DNA from: Candidatus Poribacteria bacterium
Lineage (GTDB): Bacteria; Abyssobacteria; SURF-5
Assembly: GCA_016215705.1 (NCBI GenBank)
Contig: JACRIR010000085.1
Coordinates: 1-46,853 of the forward strand
DNA length: 46,853 nucleotides
Reading direction: 5' to 3'
A model generated the notes under the pieces. It was not told where the DNA came from, ran no database searches, and worked only from the letters and a program-made list of their open reading frames with translations. Numbering within the stretch: position 1 is the stretch's first letter; every line of letters begins with the position of its first letter. Shown in pieces: positions 28,201 to 36,211 of this stretch. Position numbers and translations under genes: made by a program.

Positions 28201-28725
28201 TTGACGAAACACTATGTTGTGATCGGAATCGGCAACTCCCCACAATGCGACGATGCAGTGGAACCGTTGGCGATCCGGCGGGCACACGAGCGGTTATCGA
28301 CCGTTTGCCGTTCCGTCGATTTTGAAGAGAACTATTCCAACGGATTCCACTTGCTGGATCTTCTGATCGACCGTCGGAAGGCAATCATTGTTGACAGCAT
28401 AGCGACGGGGACAGTGCCTCCCGGCGCATGCCACGTAATTCCTCTCGGCCCGCTCGATGGACCAAAATATATGGAGCCATGCACACTGCACGGGTTTACC
28501 CTCCTCTCGATGCTGGAACTCGGCAAATTAGTGGGGTGCCGGATGCCTGAAGAGGTGCTGGTCTTGGGTGTCGAAGAGGGAGAGCTAGTGAAGCCCGGCA
28601 AGCCGCCGAACGGACATCTCTCCGCTTCTGTCGAAGGTGTTGTTGTCCGCATCGAGGAGATATTGGACGAGTGGCTGTCAGATAACACGCGCGACGAGCC
28701 TGCGCAAACCGCAAAGCTTAATTAG
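28201..28725 (+). CDS. hydrogenase maturation protease-like protein (HyaD/HycI family)
   Basis: 174 residues from a TTG start with GAGGGA about 4 nt upstream; GIGN falls at residues 9-12 as expected for the family, which supports this start. Conserved elements are VIGIGNSPQCDDAV (metal-binding Asp), DFEENYSNGFHLLDLL and AIIVDSIATGTVPPG, LHGFTLLSMLELGKL and VLVLGVEEGEL. The family clips the C-terminal tail of the nickel-iron hydrogenase large subunit after nickel insertion. No hydrogenase structural or hyp gene is in the window. It may serve a distant locus or process another nickel enzyme. Confidence 0.8.
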   Translation: MTKHYVVIGIGNSPQCDDAVEPLAIRRAHERLSTVCRSVDFEENYSNGFHLLDLLIDRRKAIIVDSIATGTVPPGACHVIPLGPLDGPKYMEPCTLHGFTLLSMLELGKLVGCRMPEEVLVLGVEEGELVKPGKPPNGHLSASVEGVVVRIEEILDEWLSDNTRDEPAQTAKLN

Positions 28726-29044
28726 AATTTCAATCGTGGCGTTCCCCCGCGTTCGCGACTCCGCCAAACTTCCGGGACCGGAAGACGGCTCCTCAATTCC
28801 TCGCCGGATTGTCCCGCTCCACGGCAAATGACAATGCTTCTCATTATGATACCTTTTGTGCAGGATCGGTTCGCGAATCGCCCCCATAAAAGCGTTGTTC
28901 GCGTTTTTCGTTCCAGTTGGCAAATGAGGCGACATGTGCTATACTAAGGGCAAATTCTGGTTGAATTCCCATCGAACGATGATTGTTTTGGTTACGGGCG
29001 CTCAGTGCGAGCGCATAGTGCAAGCGGAGAATAAGCCGGCTTAG
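28726..29044. other. 319-bp intergenic region upstream of gatB
   Basis: 28726-28910 shows no gene. The gatB promoter is at 28917-28945. The leader contains GCGCTC-AGTGC-GAGCGC, a 6-bp hairpin around 29000-29016, whose role is unknown. Confidence 0.45.
28917..28945 (+). promoter_or_regulatory. promoter of gatB-rsfS
   Basis: TTGGCA (28917-28922), 17 bp, TATACT (28940-28945). It gives a leader of about 93 nt. Confidence 0.65.
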
Positions 29045-30478
29045 ATGGAATACGAAATAGTCATCGGGCTAGAGTTTCACGTCCAGCTTTCCACCCTGTC
29101 AAAGATTTTCTGCGAGTGCAGCACAAAATTCGGCGCAGAGCCCAACACGCAGGTTTGCCCTGTCTGCATGGGTTTGCCCGGTGTCCTCCCTGTCCTCAAC
29201 AAGAAGGTTGTCAATAATGCGATAATAAGCGGTCTCGCCCTCAATTGCGAGATTTCGCGGTACTGCAAGTTTGCCCGCAAGAACTACTTCTACCCCGACT
29301 TGCCGAAGAACTATCAAATCTCGCAGTATGAAGACCCATTGGCTCGCAAGGGGTATCTCGACATCCCCGCAAACGGTTCGACCAAGCGTATCGGAATAAC
29401 ACGGGCTCATATGGAGGAAGATGCCGGTAAGCTCATCCATCCGGAAGGTCAACCCGTCAGTTACGTCGATTTCAATCGCACCGGCGTGCCGCTCCTGGAA
29501 ATCGTGACTGAGCCGGATATCCGGAGCCCGGAAGAGGCGTACTCAACTGCGATCACCCTCAAAGGAATCCTCGAGTATCTCGATGTGAGCGATTGCAATA
29601 TGGAGGAAGGCTCGTTGCGTTGCGACGCCAACATATCGATACGGCCGACGGGCGCAACCGAACTCGGCGTCAAGACCGAAGTGAAGAACATGAATTCCTT
29701 CAAGGCGGTTCAGAAAGCGCTCGAATATGAAGCCGCGCGTCAGAAGAAGATTCTCACCGAGGGCGGCGTGATCGTGCAAGAGACACGGCTGTGGGATGCG
29801 GACCGGGGGGTTACGCGTTCCATGCGCAGTAAAGAGGAAGCTCATGATTATCGCTATTTCCCCGAGCCCGACCTTATTCCGCTCATCATAAGCGAGGAAT
29901 GGATCGAGGAAATTCGGAAGAATCTCCCCGAGCTGCCTACCCAGCGCAGGCGGAGGCTTCAAGAAGAATATGGTATTCCGGAGTACGACGCAGGCGTGCT
30001 TACCGCCTCGAGGAGCGTCGCCGATTTCTTTGAGCTGGCCGCGCGAAAGTACCGGGACCCAAAAATAGTCAGCAATTGGGTCATGGTAGAGCTGCAGCGT
30101 TATCTCAATCAGGAAGGCATCGATATCCGGCAATGCAGGATAACTCCTGACAAGCTTGTAGACCTGCTCAAGCTCATTGACAACGGCGTCATTAGCGGCA
30201 ATATCGCCAAAGACGTTTTCAGTGAAATGTTCCGAACCGGCGACACTCCGGCGTCTATCATCGAAGCCAAGGGGCTCGTACAAGTGACTGATGAAGCGGC
30301 GCTGGTCTCAATCGTCGACAAAGTGGTCGCGGAGAATCCCGGACCGGTCGCCGATTTCCTCGGTGGGAACGAGCGAACATTCGGTTTCTTGATGGGCCAG
30401 GCGATGAAAGTGAGCAAGGGCAAAGCAAATCCGAAAATATTAACAAAACTTCTGAGGGAAAGACTGAAGAAAACATAG
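29045..30478 (+). CDS. gatB: Asp-tRNA(Asn)/Glu-tRNA(Gln) amidotransferase subunit B
   Basis: 477 residues, the usual length. GatB binds the misacylated tRNA and phosphorylates the Asp/Glu side chain for transamidation with GatA-derived ammonia. Diagnostic segments are EIVIGLEFHVQLSTLSKIFC with the Cys/Cys zinc site completed by CPVCMGLPGVLPVLN, YFYPDLPKNYQISQYEDP, IGITRAHMEEDAGKL, DFNRTGVPLLEIVTEPDI and RCDANISIRP. The C-terminal GatB/YqeY domain ends with GFLMGQAMKVSKGKANPKILTKLLRE. One small oddity is GLEFHVQL where most members read GLEVHVQL. gatA and gatC are not in the window. rsfS follows closely. Confidence 0.97.
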   Translation: MEYEIVIGLEFHVQLSTLSKIFCECSTKFGAEPNTQVCPVCMGLPGVLPVLNKKVVNNAIISGLALNCEISRYCKFARKNYFYPDLPKNYQISQYEDPLARKGYLDIPANGSTKRIGITRAHMEEDAGKLIHPEGQPVSYVDFNRTGVPLLEIVTEPDIRSPEEAYSTAITLKGILEYLDVSDCNMEEGSLRCDANISIRPTGATELGVKTEVKNMNSFKAVQKALEYEAARQKKILTEGGVIVQETRLWDADRGVTRSMRSKEEAHDYRYFPEPDLIPLIISEEWIEEIRKNLPELPTQRRRRLQEEYGIPEYDAGVLTASRSVADFFELAARKYRDPKIVSNWVMVELQRYLNQEGIDIRQCRITPDKLVDLLKLIDNGVISGNIAKDVFSEMFRTGDTPASIIEAKGLVQVTDEAALVSIVDKVVAENPGPVADFLGGNERTFGFLMGQAMKVSKGKANPKILTKLLRERLKKT

Positions 30479-30500
30479 GAGACACACTATTACCCCACTA

Positions 30501-30890
30501 ATGCTAGCCAAAAGGGCTGCTCAGATAGCCGACGGCAAGAAAGGTGAGGAGGTCTTGCTGCTCGACCTTCGCAAGCTCTCGAGCGTCACTGACTTTTTTG
30601 TCATTTGTGGGAGCAAGTCGCTTATCGGCGTTCGGGCGATTGCCGAGGCAATTCAAATGCAGCTCAAGCAAGAAGGAATGGTTCCGAATCACATCGAAGG
30701 GATGGAAGCCGGAACGTGGGTGCTTGCCGATTATGGTGACGTTGTTGTGCATGTTTTCCTGGAGCATGTACGCAAATACTACGACCTCGAATCCTTGTGG
30801 GGAGACGCACCCCGAAAAAGCTTCCGGCCGAGGACTCGCAAATCAACCGAAGCGCATGGGAAAAAGCGAAAGGTGAAGGGGGAAGAATAA
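30501..30890 (+). CDS. rsfS: ribosomal silencing factor RsfS
   Basis: 129 residues. RsfS binds uL14 on the large subunit and blocks subunit joining in starvation. Family signatures are LLLDLRKLSSVTDFFVICGSKSLIGVRAIAEAIQ, then WVLADYGDVVVHVFLEHVRKYYDLESLWGDAP. The only good ribosome site, TAGGAG overlapping the gatB stop, is 19 nt from the ATG at 30501, too far for normal use. It is 7 nt from an in-frame ATT at 30489, which would add ITPL. The C-terminal tail is rich in Lys/Arg. It is co-transcribed with gatB. Confidence 0.93.
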   Translation: MLAKRAAQIADGKKGEEVLLLDLRKLSSVTDFFVICGSKSLIGVRAIAEAIQMQLKQEGMVPNHIEGMEAGTWVLADYGDVVVHVFLEHVRKYYDLESLWGDAPRKSFRPRTRKSTEAHGKKRKVKGEE

Positions 30891-30918
30891 GGCGACCAGG
30901 ATCAGTCGCTTTGGTTTT
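30890..30918 (+). terminator. probable terminator after rsfS
   Basis: AGGCGAC (30890-30896), 8-nt loop, GTCGCTT (30905-30911), then TTGGTTTT. The stem overlaps the rsfS stop codon; the U tract is interrupted by two G. Confidence 0.45.
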
Positions 30919-30971
30919 CCTCCTGTTTATTCCCCTTCAGCCGCGTTCCTTTCGTCTGCCGGATTCCGAAA

Positions 30972-32000
30972 ATGCACCGATTCATAATTGGCCATAATGC
31001 GGACCCAATAAACTGGCGCGAGAGACTGGAGCGACTTCGTCCCCGCTGCCTCGAGATGTTTATCCCGCCTAAATATGCGGAAGGGCAGGGACTTGTTGAA
31101 TTGCGAAAGGAACTCGAACAGATGGCCCGGCATCCGGTCGCGCGCTCTCTCGAATTCGCCTCATGCCATTTCCCATGGGGCGAAAGCGCCAACGGCTATT
31201 CGAGATACAACCTCGCGGACGACCAGTACTTCTATCCCTTCATCGAGATCGCCACGATCTTGAATGATTTTCGCAGTGACATCGGACTGCCGCCGGAGCA
31301 GTGCGCGCTGAATTTCCACAACCTCTATGAGATTCCCCGTCTTCTTCTGGAAAAACTGGGGAGAGAAGGGAAACTTGCGGCCGTCCGCGAAACACTGCTC
31401 GCGCATGCACACAATCAAACCCTTACCGCGCAGGAATTGCTCGATATTGTTGGACTCCCGTTGACTCTGGTGAACGAGAACAATCCCCCCATCGGCGACG
31501 GCGACCGAATGAGCATTGTGGACGTGTTTGCCGAAGACCTTGCCACACGCGCGGCGGAGCTCCATTCACGCACGTGCATGGATTTGTCACATGTCTTTAT
31601 GACAAGGTTTCACTACGACATCCCGCAACCCGAACGACCTTCGTTTCCGTATCTGGAACACGAATCACGCACTGAGTCGGACCTTTCTCGCCGTCTTGAC
31701 TTCGAGGGGTATCTTGAGAGATTGCGGCCCTTGTATTTTCATGTGTCCGACACGAAAGCACCGGGAGCGCGTCGCGAATTCGAGGGGCTGCCGATAGGCA
31801 GAGGCGATACGCCATGGACAGAAGTTCTGCCCGCAATGGCGCGACATGCTTCACGCAACGGCGACAGGCTATTCATGATAATAGAGATCAAGGGCGGCCA
31901 CACGGCGGAAGGATTGAGGCTTTGCGAGGAGTCGGAACGTGAGCTTGTGGGCTTCATCGAGGATTGTTTTGCGAGCGGCTTCCTCGAGGCCATATCTTAA
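30972..32000 (+). CDS. TIM-barrel sugar isomerase/endonuclease-IV-like protein
   Basis: 342 residues. The fold looks like the xylose-isomerase-like / AP-endonuclease-2 superfamily: candidate metal ligands fall at barrel-strand ends in LTLVNENNPP (Glu), MDLSHVFM (Asp, His), LYFHVSDTKAPG (His, Asp) and FMIIEIKGGH (Glu). The C-terminal region ends with a helix (GFIEDCFASGFLE). There is no signal peptide. I cannot name the substrate; similar proteins act on sugars or inositols. It is separated from rsfS by a probable terminator. Confidence 0.6.
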   Translation: MHRFIIGHNADPINWRERLERLRPRCLEMFIPPKYAEGQGLVELRKELEQMARHPVARSLEFASCHFPWGESANGYSRYNLADDQYFYPFIEIATILNDFRSDIGLPPEQCALNFHNLYEIPRLLLEKLGREGKLAAVRETLLAHAHNQTLTAQELLDIVGLPLTLVNENNPPIGDGDRMSIVDVFAEDLATRAAELHSRTCMDLSHVFMTRFHYDIPQPERPSFPYLEHESRTESDLSRRLDFEGYLERLRPLYFHVSDTKAPGARREFEGLPIGRGDTPWTEVLPAMARHASRNGDRLFMIIEIKGGHTAEGLRLCEESERELVGFIEDCFASGFLEAIS

Positions 32001-32010
32001 GAGTGCCGAA

Positions 32011-32160
32011 CCATGCCTTTGGCATGATTAATTGTGAAAGAAGCGCTCCCTAATTCGGGGAGATGATGTCCCATCGCGTCCCCGAATCAAGGGAACCAAT
32101 ATACGGTTTCTTAAGAAGCAACCAATCACGCCTTCAGCGTGGCTAACTTTGAAGGAAAGG
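32011..32160. repeat. cluster of dispersed palindromes
   Basis: Three short units lie between two genes: CATGCCTTTGGCATG (32022-32036), ATTCGGGGA ... TCCCCGAAT around 32053-32087 (family E, related to the window's last 25 bp), and CACGCCTTCAGCGTGG (about 32128-32143; family D, also at 36366-36381). No promoter is obvious among them. Confidence 0.6.
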
Positions 32161-32251
32161 TAAGGCATGGGAACCAGGTTCGATTCTTCTTCTTTGCATT
32201 CCCCCTTGTTCCTCTCGCCTTTCCCCTTTCTTAGGAGGAGAATCCTGCGCC

Positions 32252-33025
32252 ATGAAACACGATGACCGGGCAAGCGCCGAACTTCTGGAAGTTCTGGAAC
32301 TCACAAGGGAGTTCTTCGAGCGGGAGAAGACGCGAGGCTTACAGAACATTTCGATGAGCCACGAAACGTGGACCGCTCTTGAGACCGCCGTCGAGAAAGC
32401 CCATGTTGCCGCCCAACAGAAGCATACCACTCAAAAGGATGCCGCAAGGAAGGATATTGTGTCAAAAGACGTCGCACTGTTGCTCCGAGACATAAGCGCC
32501 CTTACCTCCGGATGCGAGAAATGCCATCTGGCGCAGACACGCACGAATTTAGTATTCGGCCAGGGAAACCCGAATGCGAAACTGGTATTCGTGGGAGAGG
32601 CGCCAGGCGCGGATGAGGATGAGCAGGGACTCGCGTTCGTCGGTAAAGCGGGACAACTGCTCACAAAGATCATCGAGGCAATAAAACTAAAACGGGAAGA
32701 GGTGTATATTTGCAATATCCTTAAGTGTCGGCCCCCGGGAAACAGAACCCCCACAACCGAAGAAATCGCTTGTTGCATGCCATATTTGATGAAACAACTT
32801 GAAGCAATCAACCCGCCCATCATCTGCGCGCTTGGGAACGTCGCTGCCCATACCTTACTCAATACAACGGCTCCGATGAACCGCCTTCGGGGAAGATTCC
32901 ACAAATTCGGACAGGCGCTCCTGATGCCCACCTATCATCCCGCCGCGTTGCTGCGAAATCCGGACTACAAGAAGTTTGTGTGGGAAGACGTGCAGATGAT
33001 CCAAAAAGAATATGAGAAGGTATGA
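32252..33025 (+). CDS. family 4 uracil-DNA glycosylase (iron-sulfur)
   Basis: 257 residues. It removes uracil from DNA in base-excision repair. The catalytic loop is [23 protein letters not shown] (113-135). A 4Fe-4S cluster is expected on Cys88, Cys91 (CEKCHL), Cys159 ([14 protein letters not shown]) and Cys175, with spacing like thermophilic UDGa. The distal motif is [15 protein letters not shown]. About 80 extra N-terminal residues are charged and helical, as in many SPO1-polymerase-type relatives. The ATG has TTAGGAGGAG about 10 nt upstream. Confidence 0.93.
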   Translation: MKHDDRASAELLEVLELTREFFEREKTRGLQNISMSHETWTALETAVEKAHVAAQQKHTTQKDAARKDIVSKDVALLLRDISALTSGCEKCHLAQTRTNLVFGQGNPNAKLVFVGEAPGADEDEQGLAFVGKAGQLLTKIIEAIKLKREEVYICNILKCRPPGNRTPTTEEIACCMPYLMKQLEAINPPIICALGNVAAHTLLNTTAPMNRLRGRFHKFGQALLMPTYHPAALLRNPDYKKFVWEDVQMIQKEYEKV

Positions 33026-33137
33026 GACGAAAATAGGTAGTCCCGCCCTGCATAGACAAACCACTCGGGTTGCGTCAAAGTTTAGTAAGAAATCATAGTC
33101 GCCAACAATCTTGAAGAGAAGGGTGGGACCAGCATAG

Positions 33138-33545
33138 ATGGCAAAACTGAGTGAGCAAATCAAAGAGTTCCTGGGAGAAGGAAGGTTGGCATATGTGGCC
33201 ACGAGCGACAAATCGGGAATCCCGAACGTCGTGCCGAAAGGATCGCTGGGCGTGCTGGACGATGAACATCTCGTCTTTGCCGATCTTTACTCCCAGAAGA
33301 CGCGGAGAAATATCGAGGAAAACCCGCATGTCGCGGTGGCCGTCGTGAACCCGCCTGCCTATCAGGGATACCAGTTCAAGGGCATGGCTAGAATTCTGGA
33401 TTCGGGCCCGGCGCTTGCAAAGGCGACTGAGATCGTTGACTCGATCAAAATGGACCCTGCAAAAGTGAAATATGCGGTCGTCATTGAAGTAGAAGAAGTG
33501 TATGACCTGTCACCGGGGCCGAAATCGGGACAAAGAATAGCATAA
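33138..33545 (+). CDS. pyridoxamine-5'-phosphate-oxidase-like flavin-binding protein
   Basis: 135 residues of the split-barrel FMN/F420-binding fold. The pattern RLAYVATSDKSGIPNVVPKGS, then LVFADLYSQKTRRNIEENPHVAVAVVN and YQFKGMARIL matches small PPOX-class proteins seen in anaerobes. The substrate is unknown; some relatives are flavin reductases or heme-binding. GGGTGGGA precedes the ATG. It is the last plus-strand gene before the arsR-hgcA region, but 600 bp and a minus-strand gene separate them. Confidence 0.8.
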   Translation: MAKLSEQIKEFLGEGRLAYVATSDKSGIPNVVPKGSLGVLDDEHLVFADLYSQKTRRNIEENPHVAVAVVNPPAYQGYQFKGMARILDSGPALAKATEIVDSIKMDPAKVKYAVVIEVEEVYDLSPGPKSGQRIA

Positions 33546-33722
33546 AGAGAGGCGAAAAGGGAATTGTTTGGTTTACGGTCTTCGGTTCGCAGTTTTCGGT
33601 CATAACCGCAAATCACACATTACACACAGTGGACCTAAGCTGCATGAAAAGAATCTTTTATCGCCCGGCGATTTGCCGACCCGCATGCCGTGCATTCGGC
33701 GTATGGATTCCCGCTCATGAAC

Positions 33723-33920
33723 TTACGATTCGTAGGTCAAAACCCTGATTATCCCCATGGTGGCGCCGTCGACGTTGGTGGTGGTTGCGTCTGAAACCGA
33801 GATCACCTTCTTGACCTTGTTGTCAGCAAGAAAATTATTGACTGCCGCATCAAGGTCGCTGAGCTCCTTCGTGATATGAAATATCTGAAACTGTGAGCCA
33901 AACGTTTTTACCTTGACCAT
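33723..33920 (-). CDS. 65-residue conserved-looking small protein
   Basis: A clean gene despite its size: ATG with AAGGAGG six nt upstream, and an ordered alpha/beta pattern. KVKTFGSQFQIFHITKELSDLDAAVNNFLADN suggests a strand and long helix, then KVKKVISVSDATTTNVDGATMGIIRVLTYE a strand pair. No Cys, no membrane helix. I do not recognise the family by name. It is transcribed away from the arsR-hgcA unit, with 250 bp between them. Confidence 0.7.
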   Translation of the reverse strand: MVKVKTFGSQFQIFHITKELSDLDAAVNNFLADNKVKKVISVSDATTTNVDGATMGIIRVLTYES

Positions 33921-34103
33921 AATGGCCTCCTTCCTTATCTTGCACGACTATGAATGAGCTTCCAATATCTTCTCAAACTGTAGCAGTGTGGCAGGCAATG
34001 GGCAATGATTCATCCCGCTTCGCCTTTTCCGCGTTTCCCTTTTTCCCGCATCGGCCGACTTTCGTGTCTACGCTTCCATTTACGCTCATTGGTGGCCACG
34101 TGC

Positions 34104-34132
34104 TTGACAAAGATACAAAAGCCTGCTATCAT
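34104..34132 (+). promoter_or_regulatory. promoter of the arsR-hgcA unit
   Basis: Consensus TTGACA (34104-34109), 17 bp, TATCAT (34127-34132). Transcription should start at about 34139, right at the operator-like palindrome. Confidence 0.75.
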
Positions 34133-34137
34133 GTGTT

Positions 34138-34159
34138 TATGTTGACACCTATCCACATA
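34138..34159 (+). promoter_or_regulatory. operator-like palindrome over the transcription start
   Basis: TATGTTGA, 6 bp, TCCACATA: 7 of 8 arm positions are symmetric. It covers the predicted start site and ends 11 bp before the ArsR-type ATG, where a dimeric repressor would block its own transcription. A further ATGTGT at 34131-34136 may be part of the site. Confidence 0.5.
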
Positions 34160-34170
34160 TAGGAGAAGAT

Positions 34171-34536
34171 ATGACGACCGCAGCCGCAAAAACAAACAAG
34201 GCAAGGCAAACATGCCCGTCCGATTTTCAATACTGCCACGACCATTTCGAAAACCTGTTTCGCAGCAATTTCTTCAAATGTCTGAATGACGAGACGAGGC
34301 AGGAGATTATTCTTGTCATTTCTCAGGACGGCAATCAGGGTATGCGCGTCTCCGACATCGCAACCCACTTCGACCTCGACCGGACGACAATCTCGCATCA
34401 TTTGACGATGCTTCGGGACAACAATTTGCTCATGCTTACGAAGCGCGGAAAAGAGCGCTATTATTCAGTTAATACGGACTATGTCATTGGCACGCTGGAA
34501 AGCACGGTTGACATTCTCAAGGCGTGCTGCAAGTGA
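34171..34536 (+). CDS. ArsR-type winged-helix regulator, cysteine-rich
   Basis: 121 residues. The winged helix-turn-helix is clear: FKCLNDETRQEIILVIS, VSDIATHFDLDRTTISHHLTMLRDNNLLMLTKRGKERYYSVN. ArsR-family repressors release DNA when a metal or metalloid binds thiols. Cysteines here are at 15, 22 and 37 and a vicinal pair at 119-120 near the C-terminus (LKACCK), a plausible soft-metal site, though not the CxC of classic ArsR. GGAG lies upstream of the ATG and the gene has its own promoter and operator. The HgcA-fusion gene follows after 88 bp on the same strand, so this is the likely regulator of hgcAB. An ArsR-like gene beside hgcAB has been noted in some Desulfovibrionaceae, as I recall. 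Confidence 0.88.
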   Translation: MTTAAAKTNKARQTCPSDFQYCHDHFENLFRSNFFKCLNDETRQEIILVISQDGNQGMRVSDIATHFDLDRTTISHHLTMLRDNNLLMLTKRGKERYYSVNTDYVIGTLESTVDILKACCK

Positions 34537-34624
34537 AACAGGAACTTTCGTGGAATTCGTTATTCTTGTCGCATTCGTGACCGAACTCATCTTTTGAGCC
34601 TTGTTCGGTTGAGGGGGCGATCAC

Positions 34625-36211
34625 ATGTCGTATATTTTCATGAAAATCCTCGAGCGCAGGCCGTCATCGTATGATGCGGGCATAGCGAGATACTCGGCCG
34701 GTGATTTCGGCAAGGTTCGCGAAAAGATGCTGTCGTTCGTAAAGTCCGGCCAGCGCGTGCTCGATGTCGGCTGCGGGCCCGGCGCTTTCACCGTCGAATG
34801 CGCGAAGAAAGACGCGACGGTCGAGGCAGTGGATATCAACCCGGCAATGCTGTATGCCGCAAATCTCGCGGCAAAACAGGCCGGGGTCGATAGTAGAATA
34901 CACTTTCAGCAAGCGTCCGCAACGAATCTCGAAGCTGAGCGCGGCATCTTCGATCTCGTCGTTTTCTCGCTGTCGATGAGCGAGCTGCGGGAAGTCGAGC
35001 AGTGGGTCGCCATAAACTCGGTGTTCGAGTTCCTGAAGCCGGGCGGAAAGCTGATCGTGGTTGACGAAGTTGTTCCCGACGCCCTCGCCGCAAAGGTTTG
35101 GTACCACATTAGACGAACACTGCTGTTTGCAATAACCTATCTCATCACCCGGACTGCGACGCGGCCCATTCGTGAAATGGAAAAGAAGTTCGGCGAGTGC
35201 GGCTTCGAGATCGAACGAGTCGAGACCTATGAAAACGGCAGCCTGAAAATGGTTGTCGGCAGCCGTTTGGAGCGCCGTCCTTCTCCCCCTCTTCTGCTGC
35301 CGGACAGACTGCCTCGCTGGCTTGAAATGCTTGGCGTAATCTGCAGCTACCTCTCATTGCCGTTTAAGAGCGTGCCCATGCGGACCGGGCTTTACCGGAT
35401 CGGTAATCCCAACAAAACTTCGCCGGTGCTCGTGACAGCCAATTATCTGCTTACGTTCACGTCAGTCAGAAAGCATCTAAAGGGACTCGACTGCTATCTG
35501 CTGGTGATTGACACGCGCGGCATAAATGTGTGGTGCGCGGCAGGAGAGGGCAATTTCTCTGCACAGGAGATATGCAACTCCCTGAGTGCGACGCGCGCCG
35601 GAGAGGCCGTCGCACACCGTAAGCTCATCTTGCCGAAGCTCTCGGCCAACGGTGTCAGATATCGCGATGTCAAGCGCCTGAGCGGATGGGACGCCGTCTT
35701 CGGGCCCGTCTATGCGCGCGATATACCCGAATATCTCAATGCCGGCGCAACAAGAAGCGACCATATGGAACGCGTCCGGTTCGATTTTCCCGAACGGTTG
35801 CGACTGAGTGTGCCTTTCGCGCTTTTCGTGGCCTTTTGGCTCGTGCTGCCACTGGTCTTTTTCCGGCATTTGTATTCGCCGGTGGTTCCGCTCATCGGAC
35901 TCGCGGTCAGTCTTATCTTCCCACTCGCGTTCTATCTTTTGCCGACAAATCAGTTTTTCAAGAAGGCTCTGGTACTGGGGGTTGTCGGCTCGCTGGCCGC
36001 CGGTCTGTATCTTCTGAGCGCCGGAGCGCAAGCAAGAGATATCGTGCAATGGTCGCTTATCATAATGTTCCTGACGATATTTATCTCGATGGATTTCTCT
36101 GGAATGACCCCTGTGAGCAATCACAGCAGGATCCGCGAGGAATTCTATGTGGCTCTACCGCTGCTTGGTCTCATTGTGATAAGCTATATCGGCGTGAGCC
36201 TGTTATGGTGA
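34625..36211 (+). CDS. hgcA: SAM-methyltransferase-HgcA fusion (mercury-methylation corrinoid protein)
   Basis: 528 residues, one uninterrupted frame. Residues 1-215 form a class I methyltransferase: motif I RVLDVGCGPGAF (44-55), acidic Asp70 in VEAVDINP, Asp110 in GIFDLVVFSLSMSE, and FLKPGGKLIVVDEVVP. Residues about 250-390 form the HgcA corrinoid domain: GLYRIGNPNKTSPVLVTANY, then the cap helix GINVWCAAGEGNFS with Cys304 as lower cobalt ligand, RKLILPKLSANGVRYRDVKRLSGWDAVFGPVYARDIPEYLNAG. Residues 395-527 hold five membrane helices with the conserved loop FISMDFSGMTPVSNHSRIREE. Ordinary HgcA has only the last two parts. The Lys normally following AAG is Glu308 here. The ATG has GAGGGGG about 9 nt upstream. 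HgcB lies 380 bp downstream. The family methylates Hg(II); the actual substrate here is unproven. Confidence 0.9.
   Translation: MSYIFMKILERRPSSYDAGIARYSAGDFGKVREKMLSFVKSGQRVLDVGCGPGAFTVECAKKDATVEAVDINPAMLYAANLAAKQAGVDSRIHFQQASATNLEAERGIFDLVVFSLSMSELREVEQWVAINSVFEFLKPGGKLIVVDEVVPDALAAKVWYHIRRTLLFAITYLITRTATRPIREMEKKFGECGFEIERVETYENGSLKMVVGSRLERRPSPPLLLPDRLPRWLEMLGVICSYLSLPFKSVPMRTGLYRIGNPNKTSPVLVTANYLLTFTSVRKHLKGLDCYLLVIDTRGINVWCAAGEGNFSAQEICNSLSATRAGEAVAHRKLILPKLSANGVRYRDVKRLSGWDAVFGPVYARDIPEYLNAGATRSDHMERVRFDFPERLRLSVPFALFVAFWLVLPLVFFRHLYSPVVPLIGLAVSLIFPLAFYLLPTNQFFKKALVLGVVGSLAAGLYLLSAGAQARDIVQWSLIIMFLTIFISMDFSGMTPVSNHSRIREEFYVALPLLGLIVISYIGVSLLW

Noticed and set aside
33950-34162. 70-codon plus-strand frame
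   Set aside because: Runs through the arsR promoter and operator; no ribosome site or family pattern.
34625-36211. Carbonyl-dehydrogenase corrinoid protein (CdhD) instead of HgcA
   Set aside because: CdhD lacks the C-terminal membrane helices and the NVWCAAG cap helix, and no acetyl-CoA pathway genes are nearby; an HgcB-type ferredoxin follows.
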